From a virus: 51,200 nt of DNA. Positions 14,813-21,779 of this stretch are shown one piece after another (position 1 is the first letter of the stretch; the number at the start of each line of letters is the position of its first letter). Position numbers and translations under genes: made by a program. The notes beneath the pieces were generated by a model. It was given only the letters and a program-made list of their open reading frames with translations. It searched no databases and had not been told where the DNA came from. The DNA lies in IMG/VR virus record IMGVR_UViG_3300032278_004255, positions 1 through 51,200 of that record. One strand, 5' to 3'.

Positions 14813-15484
14813 TCAAGAGCAGTCCGCGAAGACGTCGATGCTCGCCAGGGAGATGACGCGGGCGAACCCCGGCTCGAAGACGGGCCACGCGCGCACCCCG
14901 CCGCACGACTCCGCGGGGGCGCGCGTCTCGATCGCCGCGTCGATCGCGTCGAGCTCGTCACGGGTCGGGCGGCGGTGGGGCCAGCGCTGCCCGGGAGTCA
15001 CGATGGAGTAGGGCCGGCGCGAACCGCTGGGGGTCTCGCAGTCCCACACCCAGGCGACGCCAGGCATGATGCTGACGAGGCGTCGGACGAGGGCCTCATG
15101 AGAGGCCCAAGGGTGCAAGGCCTTCAGCGCGAAGAGGCAGCCTCCCGTTCGGCGCATGTCCCGCGTGAAGTCGATCCGTGGGAGAAGCAGGCACGAAGCG
15201 ATCCCGTCACACACGCGTTCTGTCTGCGAAGCGTGGGGAATCCCCTCCAGGTCGCACAGGTAGTGTGCGCACTCATGAGCGACGGTGAAGCCCTGGCGCT
15301 CGAGGCGGTCGCGAGGGTTCACGAAGATCCGGTCGCCGATGAGGCAGCCTGCCTTGAGCGAGGCGGGACCGGTGCGGACCTCGAGGCTCAGCGCCCACGC
15401 GAGCATCCAGGGGTCGACGGGGACTGGTATTCCGCAGGAATCTAGGAGTTCGTTGGCCAGTCCTTCGCAGTCTTCCCAGTCCAC
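14813..15484 (-). CDS. ImmA/IrrE-type zinc metalloprotease
   Basis: A protein of about 223 residues with the zinc-protease motif HECAH (residues 70-74, in QGFTVAHECAHYLCD), preceded by the family-typical PVDPWMLAWALSLEV. In ICEBs1 and related elements such proteases cleave the neighbouring phage-type repressor to trigger induction. Here it follows the repressor gene in the same direction, 46 bases after its stop. The start is uncertain: no ATG is available, GTG at 15484 fits the family's usual N-terminus, and the frame is open further upstream into the repressor gene. The ribosome site is weak. Confidence 0.82.
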   Translation of the reverse strand: MDWEDCEGLANELLDSCGIPVPVDPWMLAWALSLEVRTGPASLKAGCLIGDRIFVNPRDRLERQGFTVAHECAHYLCDLEGIPHASQTERVCDGIASCLLLPRIDFTRDMRRTGGCLFALKALHPWASHEALVRRLVSIMPGVAWVWDCETPSGSRRPYSIVTPGQRWPHRRPTRDELDAIDAAIETRAPAESCGGVRAWPVFEPGFARVISLASIDVFADCS

Positions 15485-15530
15485 GAGGACCCGGACGGAA
15501 GGCGCCTGGCTGAACTGACGCTCCTTGCGA

Positions 15531-16046
15531 TCATTCTGAACGTTCTTTGCGGAATCGGCGCACGCCCTGCGAGGCGGCCTCGTCCGAGACGTCGCGCACG
15601 ACCTGGCCGCCGTCGTCCAGGAGGCGCCGAGCGATGTCGAAGTACACGCCCGGCTCACTCGGAGGGCCGCCCCGGAACTTGAGGTTCGCGAGCTGCTCGA
15701 TCTGAGCCTCGGTGAGCTCATCGAAACGGGCGAAGTCGCGCTGGAACGCCTCGAAGGCCGCCGGCCTGGTCTTCGCCCGGCCGCGGACGTGGTTGGTGTA
15801 GTGCGGCTCTCCGAGGCTCTCGTCGTGGAAGAACCTGGCCTCGAGGTGCATGCGGTCCCGAACCTTCTTCAGCGTCGCCGCGCTCACCCCGGTTCGTGAG
15901 CCGTCGACGTACTTCCGCACCGATGACAACGACAGCCCCGTGCGCTCGGCGACTCGTCCGGGCCATCCGCGTGCCCGATCGCACTCGTCCGCAAGCTGCT
16001 CGATGAGGAGGAGAAGTCGTCTGACTTCGATGGGTTGCGCCGCCAT
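15531..16046 (-). CDS. XRE-family phage repressor (CI-like)
   Basis: A 171-residue protein with an N-terminal HTH (WPGRVAERTGLSLSSVRKYV at about 28-47). The following VSAATLKKVRDRMHLEARFF and a C-terminal helical region probably mediate oligomers. It faces the Cro-like gene across an operator region and is followed by a metalloprotease, so it is the likely lysogeny repressor. ATG at 16046 is chosen because it leaves the shared promoter-operator region free; the frame stays open to 16298, but that extension would cover the divergent gene. No strong ribosome site precedes it, so translation may be weak or leaderless. Confidence 0.8.
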   Translation of the reverse strand: MAAQPIEVRRLLLLIEQLADECDRARGWPGRVAERTGLSLSSVRKYVDGSRTGVSAATLKKVRDRMHLEARFFHDESLGEPHYTNHVRGRAKTRPAAFEAFQRDFARFDELTEAQIEQLANLKFRGGPPSEPGVYFDIARRLLDDGGQVVRDVSDEAASQGVRRFRKERSE

Positions 16047-16070
16047 ACGGACAAATGTGTCACGTAGAAC

Positions 16071-16086
16071 GCGTACATTGGTACGG
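16071..16086. promoter_or_regulatory. operator (OR-like), imperfect palindrome
   Basis: GCGTACA-TT-GGTACGG matches the 14752-14767 palindrome in the left arm and in 5 of 7 positions of the right arm. It lies 25 bases before the repressor start and overlaps a possible weak repressor -10 (TACCAAT on the minus strand, about 16083-16077, 16 bases after TTTCAG). It could provide autoregulation. Confidence 0.55.
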
Positions 16087-16093
16087 ATTCCCT

Positions 16094-16129
16094 TTGCGTC
16101 TGAAACGTCGTTCGCGTACATCTGTGTCA
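16094..16129 (+). promoter_or_regulatory. rightward early promoter with overlapping operator
   Basis: -35 TTGCGT (16094-16099), a 17-base spacer and -10 TACATC (16117-16122). The 12-base string GCGTACATCTGT is identical to the one at the leftward promoter. An imperfect operator GCGTACA-TC-TGTGTCA (16114-16129) covers the -10. The ATG at 16132 is only 10 bases after the -10, so the transcript would be leaderless or nearly so. Confidence 0.65.
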
Positions 16130-16131
16130 CC

Positions 16132-16404
16132 ATGTCTGCGACGCCCCCCACCGCGGTCGAGCGCTTCAATGCGTGGCTCTCCGACAAGGAGATGTCCTCG
16201 GCAAAGGCTGCGGAGCTCCTCGGATGCTCCGTGTCCATGGTGCAAAAGGTCCGGCAAGGGGACCGTGTGCCTGGTCTCGCGCTGGCGCTTGCGATCAAGC
16301 GCGAGTCGAGCGCCTGGAGCCCAGGACCGATTCAGCCTTCGGAGTGGGTGCTCCCGGCGAAGTCGGCGGCTCTCGCCCCGACCGGCTCGGATTCACCCCG
16401 ATGA
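16132..16404 (+). CDS. Cro-like HTH regulator
   Basis: A 90-residue protein with an XRE/YdaS-like HTH at residues 22-43 (SSAKAAELLGCSVSMVQKVR, then QGDRVPGLALALAI). It is divergent from the repressor and is the first rightward gene, the position of cro. It probably represses the lysogenic promoter through the same operators. The frame is open far upstream, but the ATG at 16132 directly follows the promoter. No Shine-Dalgarno sequence is visible, consistent with a leaderless message. Its C-terminal 40 residues are Ser/Pro-rich and probably flexible. Confidence 0.78.
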   Translation: MSATPPTAVERFNAWLSDKEMSSAKAAELLGCSVSMVQKVRQGDRVPGLALALAIKRESSAWSPGPIQPSEWVLPAKSAALAPTGSDSPR

Positions 16405-16481
16405 CCAGCACGGTAACCAGCCGCCCCGGCGGCGAAACTGATCCGCCGTTCAGCACTCTGCACACCGCTTCTGGCGTGCCG

Positions 16482-17027
16482 CTACTGTCGGAGCGCGTCT
16501 CGCACGAGGGTGCTGTTGGGCGGCTGCGCCCACCACAGTCCGGAGCACGCGCGTCGCGCTTCGGACTCCAGCACGGCGGCGGCGTCGAGATGGGTGACCT
16601 CGAGTCGCCGCTCGACCACGGTCCCGTCGTCGAGCACGTGCTCCTCGTTCGTGACGCACTGAGCGAGCGCGCGAGCGCCGAAGCGATCGTCGCAGGCCTC
16701 ATCGATCGCCGTCGTTCCCTCGAGAGGCTCGAGACTCGGTGCCTGCCAGTCGCCGGCGAGAGTCGCGGGCGGCAGGAAGGTCGCCTCGATGGCGATGCAC
16801 TCGACCACGCGGCCGGCGCGGCTGCGCGTGACGTGCAGCGCACGTGTGACCTCCTGGGGGCCGTCGGGCGCCAGCGCCGCCGTCGGTCCACCCCCGACCT
16901 CGACCTGAGGCTGCTCGGCATGCGGCGGCGCCGGCGTGGCCCGTGGTGGCGGCGGCCAGTCCCCGCCACAGGCGAGGGTCAGCGCCAGGAGAAGTGCCGC
17001 GGACAGGGTGAGTCGAGTTGCGCGCAT
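16482..17027 (-). CDS. predicted lipoprotein (lysogenic-conversion candidate)
   Basis: A 181-residue protein with a lipoprotein signal: MRATRL, hydrophobic core, lipobox LTLAC with Cys20, then a Pro-rich linker (to about 40). The mature domain contains four further Cys (CIAI, EACDDRF, AQCVTN, RRACSG), perhaps disulfide-paired. It is transcribed against the flanking rightward genes, with a possible own promoter (TAGAAT at 17039-17034, 6 bases from the ATG). Such independently transcribed genes often act in the lysogen at the cell surface, for example in superinfection exclusion; that is inference. Confidence 0.7.
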   Translation of the reverse strand: MRATRLTLSAALLLALTLACGGDWPPPPRATPAPPHAEQPQVEVGGGPTAALAPDGPQEVTRALHVTRSRAGRVVECIAIEATFLPPATLAGDWQAPSLEPLEGTTAIDEACDDRFGARALAQCVTNEEHVLDDGTVVERRLEVTHLDAAAVLESEARRACSGLWWAQPPNSTLVRDALRQ

Positions 17028-17077
17028 CTGTCGATTCTACACGCGATCGGCGCGGGGCGGACCGGGAGGGCCAACTG

Positions 17078-17431
17078 ATGCAGACGCTTGTCTTCGACCC
17101 GAAACCGGGGAGCCCCAAGGCGGTCGCTGCGGGCTGCACCCGCCCTCGCGCGGACAACGCGCACGGCGCGGGCGTCGGCTCGCCGCCCCGCTTCTTCATG
17201 TCCGGCGCGTGCCCGGTTCACGCCGTTCGGGAGCGGGAGCCCGACGACTGGGCCACGCGGACCGCCGTGGCCTACGTGAGCGACCTGCGCCCGACGCCTT
17301 CGGACGTCGACGGCGCGATCGCTCGGCTCGCCACCGTGCTGCGCGAGGTCGCCTGCGACTGCCCGATGGCGTCGCCGATGGTGCGGCCCGAGCTCGTCGA
17401 ACCGAGCGAGGGATCCGCCGCCGACCGATGA
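17078..17431 (+). CDS. unknown protein with Cys residues
   Basis: A 117-residue protein starting at ATG 17078 after GGGAGGG. Cys residues near 20, 45, 92 and 94 (CTRP, GACPVH, CDCPMAS) could bind metal. The central GAIARLATVLREVA is helical. No family recognised. First gene of the rightward middle operon after the Cro-like and lipoprotein genes. Confidence 0.58.
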   Translation: MQTLVFDPKPGSPKAVAAGCTRPRADNAHGAGVGSPPRFFMSGACPVHAVREREPDDWATRTAVAYVSDLRPTPSDVDGAIARLATVLREVACDCPMASPMVRPELVEPSEGSAADR

Positions 17432-17464
17432 ACGCCCGGCACGGAGCCGGGCCGAGGAGGGATC

Positions 17465-17860
17465 ATGGACGAGGACTTCGAGGAGGAGGGCGCGCGCAGC
17501 TTCACGCGTGCGCTGGAGATGATCGCGGACGGTGACCTGGTCATCGACGCCAGCGCGGAGCTCTACGAGCTGAACCAGGCGCTTCGCCGGGAGGCGCGCA
17601 TCAGGCGCACGGCGGTGAAGGGGACCTTCACGCTGAAGCTCCAGCTGATGGTCGAGCCCAACGGGCCGGTGGAGATCCGCCCGTCGATCACGACCAAGCG
17701 CGCCGATCGCAAGGCAGCGCGCGGGCTCCTGTGGCTGACGCCGAGCGGCAACCTGACCGCGGAGAACCCGCGTCAACAGAACCTGCCACTGCGCGAGGTG
17801 GCGATGGTCGACGACGAGCCGCGTGACGTGGGCTCCGACCGCAACGTGAGGGAGGTCTGA
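17465..17860 (+). CDS. conserved-looking phage protein upstream of the YfdQ homologue
   Basis: A 131-residue protein. It has an acidic N-terminus, a helical part (ASAELYELNQALRREARIRR), a beta-rich centre (VKGTFTLKLQLMVEPNGPVE) and a C-terminal stretch (ARGLLWLTPSGNLTAENPRQ) that looks conserved. Strong GAGGAGGG site before the ATG. It ends two bases before the DUF2303 gene, so the two are likely co-translated and may work together. Function unknown. Confidence 0.65.
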   Translation: MDEDFEEEGARSFTRALEMIADGDLVIDASAELYELNQALRREARIRRTAVKGTFTLKLQLMVEPNGPVEIRPSITTKRADRKAARGLLWLTPSGNLTAENPRQQNLPLREVAMVDDEPRDVGSDRNVREV

Positions 17861-17861
17861 G

Positions 17862-18764
17862 ATGGACTACGAGAACGAGAGCCGCGGCGACGCCGCCGCC
17901 ATCATCGAAGAGGTTCGCCGGCACGTCGACCCGCGGATCATGCAGACCCAGGACGGCACCAGTTTCTTGGTCTTGCCCGATGGCCTGAGCGCCGAGAGCC
18001 TCAAGCGCTTCGAGGACGAACGTCGTCCGAACCCCGAGCGCCGTCGCGGTACGGCGACTCTGACGACGTTGCAGAGCTTCGCCGACCACGTCTCGCGGTT
18101 CGCCGACGACCACTCGGCCGTCTTCGCCAGCGACGACCGCGAGCGTCCCGAGCTCCTCGCGGTGCTGGACTACCACCAGCAGGGCGCCCTCGGTCAGCCT
18201 CGGTTCGGTGAGCATCGCTCGCTGTACCGCTTCCCGCTGTCCGACGAGTGGCGGGCCTGGAGCGCGCTCGCGGGCAAGAGCCTCGATCAGGCGACGCTCG
18301 CGAACCACCTCGAGGATCACCTGGACGACGTCCTCTCCCCGGAGTCTGTGGGCGAGACGGTCAAGGAGTTCGCGGAGCGGCACGGAATCGCCTTGGCGGG
18401 GCCGCTGCGGCTTCAGGAGCTCGCTCGCGGGCTGAGCGTCCGCGTCGACCGGAAGGTCACCAACCTCCAGAACCCCTCCACCGGCGAGGCACGGATCCAC
18501 TTCGAGGAGACTCACGCGGGCGAGGACGGCGGCGAGTTGAAGGTGCCCGGAGGTTTCGCCCTTGGGATCCCGGTCTTCCGCGGGGGCGACCTCTACCAGG
18601 TCCCCGCGCGGCTTCGCTACCGGGTCTCGAAGGGGCTGATCCTGTGGTCGATCGCGCTGCATCGGACGGACCGCGTCTTCGACCACGCTTTCGAGCAGGC
18701 CTGCCGCCTCGTCGAGGAGGCCACGGGACTGCCGATCTTCCAGGGCAAACCGGAGCACTGCTGA
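17862..18764 (+). CDS. DUF2303 family protein (YfdQ-like)
   Basis: A 300-residue protein. Family features: an N-terminal LVLPDGLSAESLKRFEDERR segment, TLQSFADHVSRFADDHSAVF, then VLDYHQQGALGQPRFGEHRS and the C-terminal part (RVSKGLILWSIALHR). YfdQ/DUF2303 proteins occur in E. coli prophage CPS-53 and many temperate phages near recombination and replication genes; their activity is not established to my knowledge. Start ATG 17862, one base after the preceding stop. A perfect hairpin follows its stop. Confidence 0.85.
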   Translation: MDYENESRGDAAAIIEEVRRHVDPRIMQTQDGTSFLVLPDGLSAESLKRFEDERRPNPERRRGTATLTTLQSFADHVSRFADDHSAVFASDDRERPELLAVLDYHQQGALGQPRFGEHRSLYRFPLSDEWRAWSALAGKSLDQATLANHLEDHLDDVLSPESVGETVKEFAERHGIALAGPLRLQELARGLSVRVDRKVTNLQNPSTGEARIHFEETHAGEDGGELKVPGGFALGIPVFRGGDLYQVPARLRYRVSKGLILWSIALHRTDRVFDHAFEQACRLVEEATGLPIFQGKPEHC

Positions 18765-18768
18765 ACGA

Positions 18769-18800
18769 CCGGGCGCAGCGGCGTTGGCCGCTGCGCCCGG
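18769..18800 (+). terminator. perfect 14-bp hairpin after the DUF2303 gene
   Basis: CCGGGCGCAGCGGC (18769-18782), loop GTTG, and the exact complement (18787-18800), extendable by A18768-T18801. It starts four bases after the stop codon. Only TTCC follows rather than a T-run, so it may be a weak or factor-dependent terminator, an RNA-stabilising 3' structure, or a site uncoupling the downstream gene. Confidence 0.6.
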
Positions 18801-18823
18801 TTCCGCTCGAGAGGGAGGACTGG

Positions 18824-19339
18824 ATGATGCTGGCCTGGATCCTTGGAGGCTTCGCCGTGGTCGCGGCGCTGCCGTTCGTGCTGCTCGCCCGCGGCGCGCG
18901 CGTAGGCGATGACGAGCTCCTGCTCGAGCGCCACCCCGAGGCGGCTCCGGAGGTGCGCGCGCCGCGCCGCCCGCCGCCGCTGTGGGCCCCGCCTCCGGTG
19001 CCCCCGCAGGACTCCGAGTCCTGGCCCGGCGCGCTCGGTGCCGTCCTGCACACGGACGGCTACCGCGGCCCTCGAGACGCGGATGAGCGCCGGCCGACGA
19101 CGCACTACGCGCTCGCGTTCTGCGCCACGCGTCCCGCTTCCGACCCCGAGAGCGCCGAGCACGTCGTCACGGCGACGCGGTGCGGGGTTGTGGAGGATGC
19201 GGACTCGTTCGCTCTCGACACGTTCAGCGACCGGATCGACTGCGAGGACTGCCGGGCCGCGCTCGGCCGCAACGACCTCGCCACCATCCGCGTCTGGCAC
19301 CTCCGCGCCGGCCGGGTGATTGGGGGCGGCGATGCGTAG
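18824..19339 (+). CDS. membrane-anchored unknown protein
   Basis: A 171-residue protein with one N-terminal membrane segment (MLAWILGGFAVVAALPFVLL, residues 2-21), a Pro-rich linker (about 45-65) and a soluble C-terminal domain containing Cys99, Cys115 and a CEDC motif near 136-139. GAGGGAGG site before ATG 18824. The soluble domain includes HYALAFCATRP and HVVTATRCG. Orientation and function unknown. Confidence 0.6.
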   Translation: MMLAWILGGFAVVAALPFVLLARGARVGDDELLLERHPEAAPEVRAPRRPPPLWAPPPVPPQDSESWPGALGAVLHTDGYRGPRDADERRPTTHYALAFCATRPASDPESAEHVVTATRCGVVEDADSFALDTFSDRIDCEDCRAALGRNDLATIRVWHLRAGRVIGGGDA

Positions 19340-19901
19340 GCTCGCTGGCTCCGCCTTCCGCGGCCTGGTGCTGCTCGGCCTGCTCGCGCTTTACGCGGGG
19401 ATCCTGTCGGGCAGGGTCAGCGCGTCCGGTGCGCCGCGTCCCGTGGACGCCGAGGCATGCGCCCGCGTCTCGGTCGGCGAGGCGGGCTGGGATCCGGCTA
19501 CCGGGGACGCGGCCGCGATCACCAACGTGCTGCGTCGCCGCGCCGAGCGCCGGGGCGTGTCGATCTCGCGGATGGCGCGCCTCTACTCCACCGGGCACTT
19601 CGACGGGGCGCGCAGCCGACGCCGTTGGATCGCGGGCCTCACGCTCGCCGCGTCTCGCCCCTCCGGGTGGCCGGCGCAGCTCGCCTGGCGCGGTGACTAC
19701 CGCGCGCGCTGGCTGGCGATGGTCGAACACGTGCGCTCTGTGCTCCGGGGCGAGGTCCCGGATCCGTGCCCTGGCGCAGACCACTGGGGAGGCCCGATGG
19801 ACGACTGGCGAGCGGAGCGCGCCGGCTGGGCGCGCGTCGAGTGCCGAAGTCCGACGCGCAATCGCTTCTGGCGTTCCGGAAGAGTCCGGGGCGCATCGTA
19901 G
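19332..19901 (+). CDS. secreted or anchored protein, possible cell-wall enzyme
   Basis: A 189-residue protein with an N-terminal hydrophobic signal or anchor (LAGSAFRGLVLLGLLALYAG, residues 4-23) and a helical domain: ARVSVGEAGWDPATGDAAAI, RRRAERRGVSISRMARLYST, WIAGL, DHWGG, CRSPTRNRFWR. SVGEAGW with TRNRFW recalls lysozyme-like or transglycosylase-like proteins with an active-site Glu, but I cannot assign a family. It could act in lysis or superinfection control. ATG 19332 lies 8 bases inside the previous gene. Confidence 0.58.
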   Translation: MRRLAGSAFRGLVLLGLLALYAGILSGRVSASGAPRPVDAEACARVSVGEAGWDPATGDAAAITNVLRRRAERRGVSISRMARLYSTGHFDGARSRRRWIAGLTLAASRPSGWPAQLAWRGDYRARWLAMVEHVRSVLRGEVPDPCPGADHWGGPMDDWRAERAGWARVECRSPTRNRFWRSGRVRGAS

Positions 19902-19932
19902 CCAATGTATCTGTCAACGGAGAACGCATATC

Positions 19933-20202
19933 ATGAACGAGAGTAAGCAGGTCGAGTCGAGGCAGGCGTCCGGCCCGAGCATCGAGGACGAGCACGGGGC
20001 CGAGTTCCTCGACGTAGACGGACGCCCCGTCTACCTCACCCACGACACCGTCATGAGCGCGCGCCCGAACGACCGGGCGCTGCTCGAGAACGGGGAGTCG
20101 TACGTGACGCTCGTGTGGCTGAAGGGCCATCGGCGTCCGGTCGCGCTCCAGAGCACCTGGGCGGAGTTCCGCTCCTGGCGCTTCAGCCGGAACGCGGCGT
20201 GA
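19933..20202 (+). CDS. unknown small protein
   Basis: An 89-residue protein starting at ATG 19933 after GGAGAA. The N-terminal 25 residues are polar, then FLDVDGRPVYLTHDTVMSAR, SYVTLVWLKGHRRPVALQST and WAEFRSWRFSR suggest a small beta-rich fold. No family recognised. It is followed one base later by the 45-codon gene at 20204. Confidence 0.55.
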   Translation: MNESKQVESRQASGPSIEDEHGAEFLDVDGRPVYLTHDTVMSARPNDRALLENGESYVTLVWLKGHRRPVALQSTWAEFRSWRFSRNAA

Positions 20203-20203
20203 G

Positions 20204-20341
20204 ATGAACGACCAGCGTCGACGAAGGCGCCGAGTGCGGCGTCACCACCGAACGCGCAGCCGACGGGCGGCGCTTCGGAGGCAGATGCGAGACGCGCTCG
20301 GCGCCCTCGTCGGCGTGCTCCTCTGGAGCCGCAGCCGATGA
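20204..20341 (+). CDS. 45-aa Arg-rich microprotein
   Basis: A 45-residue frame starting ATG one base after the preceding stop and ending in TGA that overlaps the next start (ATGA). The N-terminal 27 residues are extremely basic (RRRRRRVRRHHRTRSRRAAL), followed by a short hydrophobic C-terminus (DALGALVGVLLW). It could bind nucleic acid or membranes. Support comes only from tight coupling on both sides. Confidence 0.42.
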   Translation: MNDQRRRRRRVRRHHRTRSRRAALRRQMRDALGALVGVLLWSRSR

Positions 20342-21588
20342 AGATTGCAGGCTACGAGACACACCCCGCCGCGGACCTCTTCCCGATGATGGAGGAGGAG
20401 GAGCTCCGCGAGCTCGCGAGCGACATCAAGCGAACCGGCCAGCGGCACGCCGTCGTCGTCATCGGGTCGAAGATCCTCGACGGCCGGAACCGTGTGCGCG
20501 CCTGCGAGATGGTCGGCGTCGAGCCGCGATTCAGCCAGTACGAGGGCCCGAAGGATGTCGCATCCATCCTCGACTACGTCGTCTCGCTGAACCTGTCGCG
20601 CCGGCATCTCTCGGCGAGCCAGCGCGCCTGGCTCGGCGCGCTGCTCGAGGAGAGGTACGCGGAGGCAGGGATCGAGAAGAAGCGCGAGGGGGGCCGCAGG
20701 GGCGGGCAGGCGGCCAAGCATCGGGCCGATCGGCCAAATGCTTCCGAGTCGGACAGTTCCCACCGTTCTCGCGACCGCGCCGCCGCGGCCGTCGGGTCCA
20801 GCGGCAGGTCAGTACAGAAGGCCAAGGCGGTGCGGGAGAAGGCGGCCGACGAGGTTCAGCGGGCCGTCGCGGCCGGCGACCTGACCGTCGACGCCGCGAG
20901 CGAGCTCGCGAAGATCGACGACCACGACACGCAGCGCGAGATCCTCGAGCGGAGCAACGGGAAGCCCGGGAACATCCGCGCCCACATCCGCCAGCACCAG
21001 CAGCGCGAGATCGCGAAGGAGCTCGAGAAGGCGCCGCCCCCGCCTCCGAGCGGGCCGTACCGGGTGATCGTCGCCGACCCGCCGTGGAAGTACGACCTTC
21101 GCGCCACAGACGCGACGCACCGCGGGAACCTCCCGTACCCGCCGATGACCACGGACGCGATCTGCGCGCTCCCGGTGGGTGACCTCGCCGAGGAGGGGTC
21201 GGTGCTCTGGATGTGGGTGACGAACGGTCACCTCCTGGGCTCGGGCGGCGTCAGCGACGGGCTCCGCGTGGTGCACGCCTGGGGCTTCGAGCCGAAGGCG
21301 CTGCTGACGTGGGCGAAGCCGAAGCTCGGCCTCGGGCACTACCTGCGCAACGTGACGGAGCACTGCATCCTCGCGGTGCGCGGCAAGCCGACCATCGTCC
21401 TCGACAACGAGACGACGCTGCTCGAGGCGCCGGTGCGGGAGCACTCGCGGAAGCCCGACGAATTCTACTCGCTCGTCGAGAAGCTCACCCCCGGCTCCAA
21501 GATCGAGCTGTTCGCGCGCGAGCCGCGGGAGGGCTGGGCGGCCTGGGGCGCCGAGGTCGACAAGTTCGCGGGGATGACGTCGCGATGA
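20338..21588 (+). CDS. ParB-like / MT-A70 adenine methyltransferase fusion
   Basis: A 416-residue two-domain protein. Residues 1-100 are a ParB/Spo0J-like nuclease-fold domain (ELASDIKRTGQRHAVVV, DGRNR at 49-53 and NLSRRHLSASQRA). A basic linker with a possible HTH (about 150-200) follows. From about 240 there is an MT-A70 domain with the N6-adenine catalytic motif DPPW (247-250, in VIVADPPWKY), then LWMWVTNGHL, HCILAVRGKP, and HSRKPDEFY near the C-terminus. It probably methylates adenine in phage DNA, with the ParB part directing binding. Overlaps both neighbours by four bases. Confidence 0.9.
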   Translation: MKIAGYETHPAADLFPMMEEEELRELASDIKRTGQRHAVVVIGSKILDGRNRVRACEMVGVEPRFSQYEGPKDVASILDYVVSLNLSRRHLSASQRAWLGALLEERYAEAGIEKKREGGRRGGQAAKHRADRPNASESDSSHRSRDRAAAAVGSSGRSVQKAKAVREKAADEVQRAVAAGDLTVDAASELAKIDDHDTQREILERSNGKPGNIRAHIRQHQQREIAKELEKAPPPPPSGPYRVIVADPPWKYDLRATDATHRGNLPYPPMTTDAICALPVGDLAEEGSVLWMWVTNGHLLGSGGVSDGLRVVHAWGFEPKALLTWAKPKLGLGHYLRNVTEHCILAVRGKPTIVLDNETTLLEAPVREHSRKPDEFYSLVEKLTPGSKIELFAREPREGWAAWGAEVDKFAGMTSR

Positions 21589-21779
21589 GCGATCGCGAGG
21601 TCGAGATCAGGCGCGAGCTCGAGCGCGTGCGCTCGCAGATCGACGAGGCGTACTGGCTGTTCACGCGCACCGCGCGCGGCCTCCCGCCGTCGATGGCTCG
21701 CCCAGACCTCTACGCGCGTCGCCGCGCGCTACGGCGGGAGCTCGTTCAGCTGCGGGAGGTCCGCCGGTGCGGGTGCTGA
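21585..21779 (+). CDS. small helical protein (64 aa)
   Basis: A 64-residue charged helical protein (VEIRRELERVRSQIDEAYWL, LYARRRALRRELVQLREVRR), ending CGC. ATG 21585 overlaps the methyltransferase stop (ATGA), and its own 3' end overlaps the initiator gene by 13 bases and carries that gene's GGGAGG ribosome site. Function unknown. Confidence 0.6.
   Translation: MSDREVEIRRELERVRSQIDEAYWLFTRTARGLPPSMARPDLYARRRALRRELVQLREVRRCGC

Noticed and set aside
16047-16298. N-terminal extension of the repressor up to 16298
   Set aside because: It would cover the operator/promoter region and most of the divergent Cro-like gene, and the added sequence has no HTH-family similarity.
16420-16433. GCCGCC-CC-GGCGGC inverted repeat after the Cro-like gene as a terminator
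   Set aside because: Very small loop and no T-run on either strand; common by chance in DNA of this composition.
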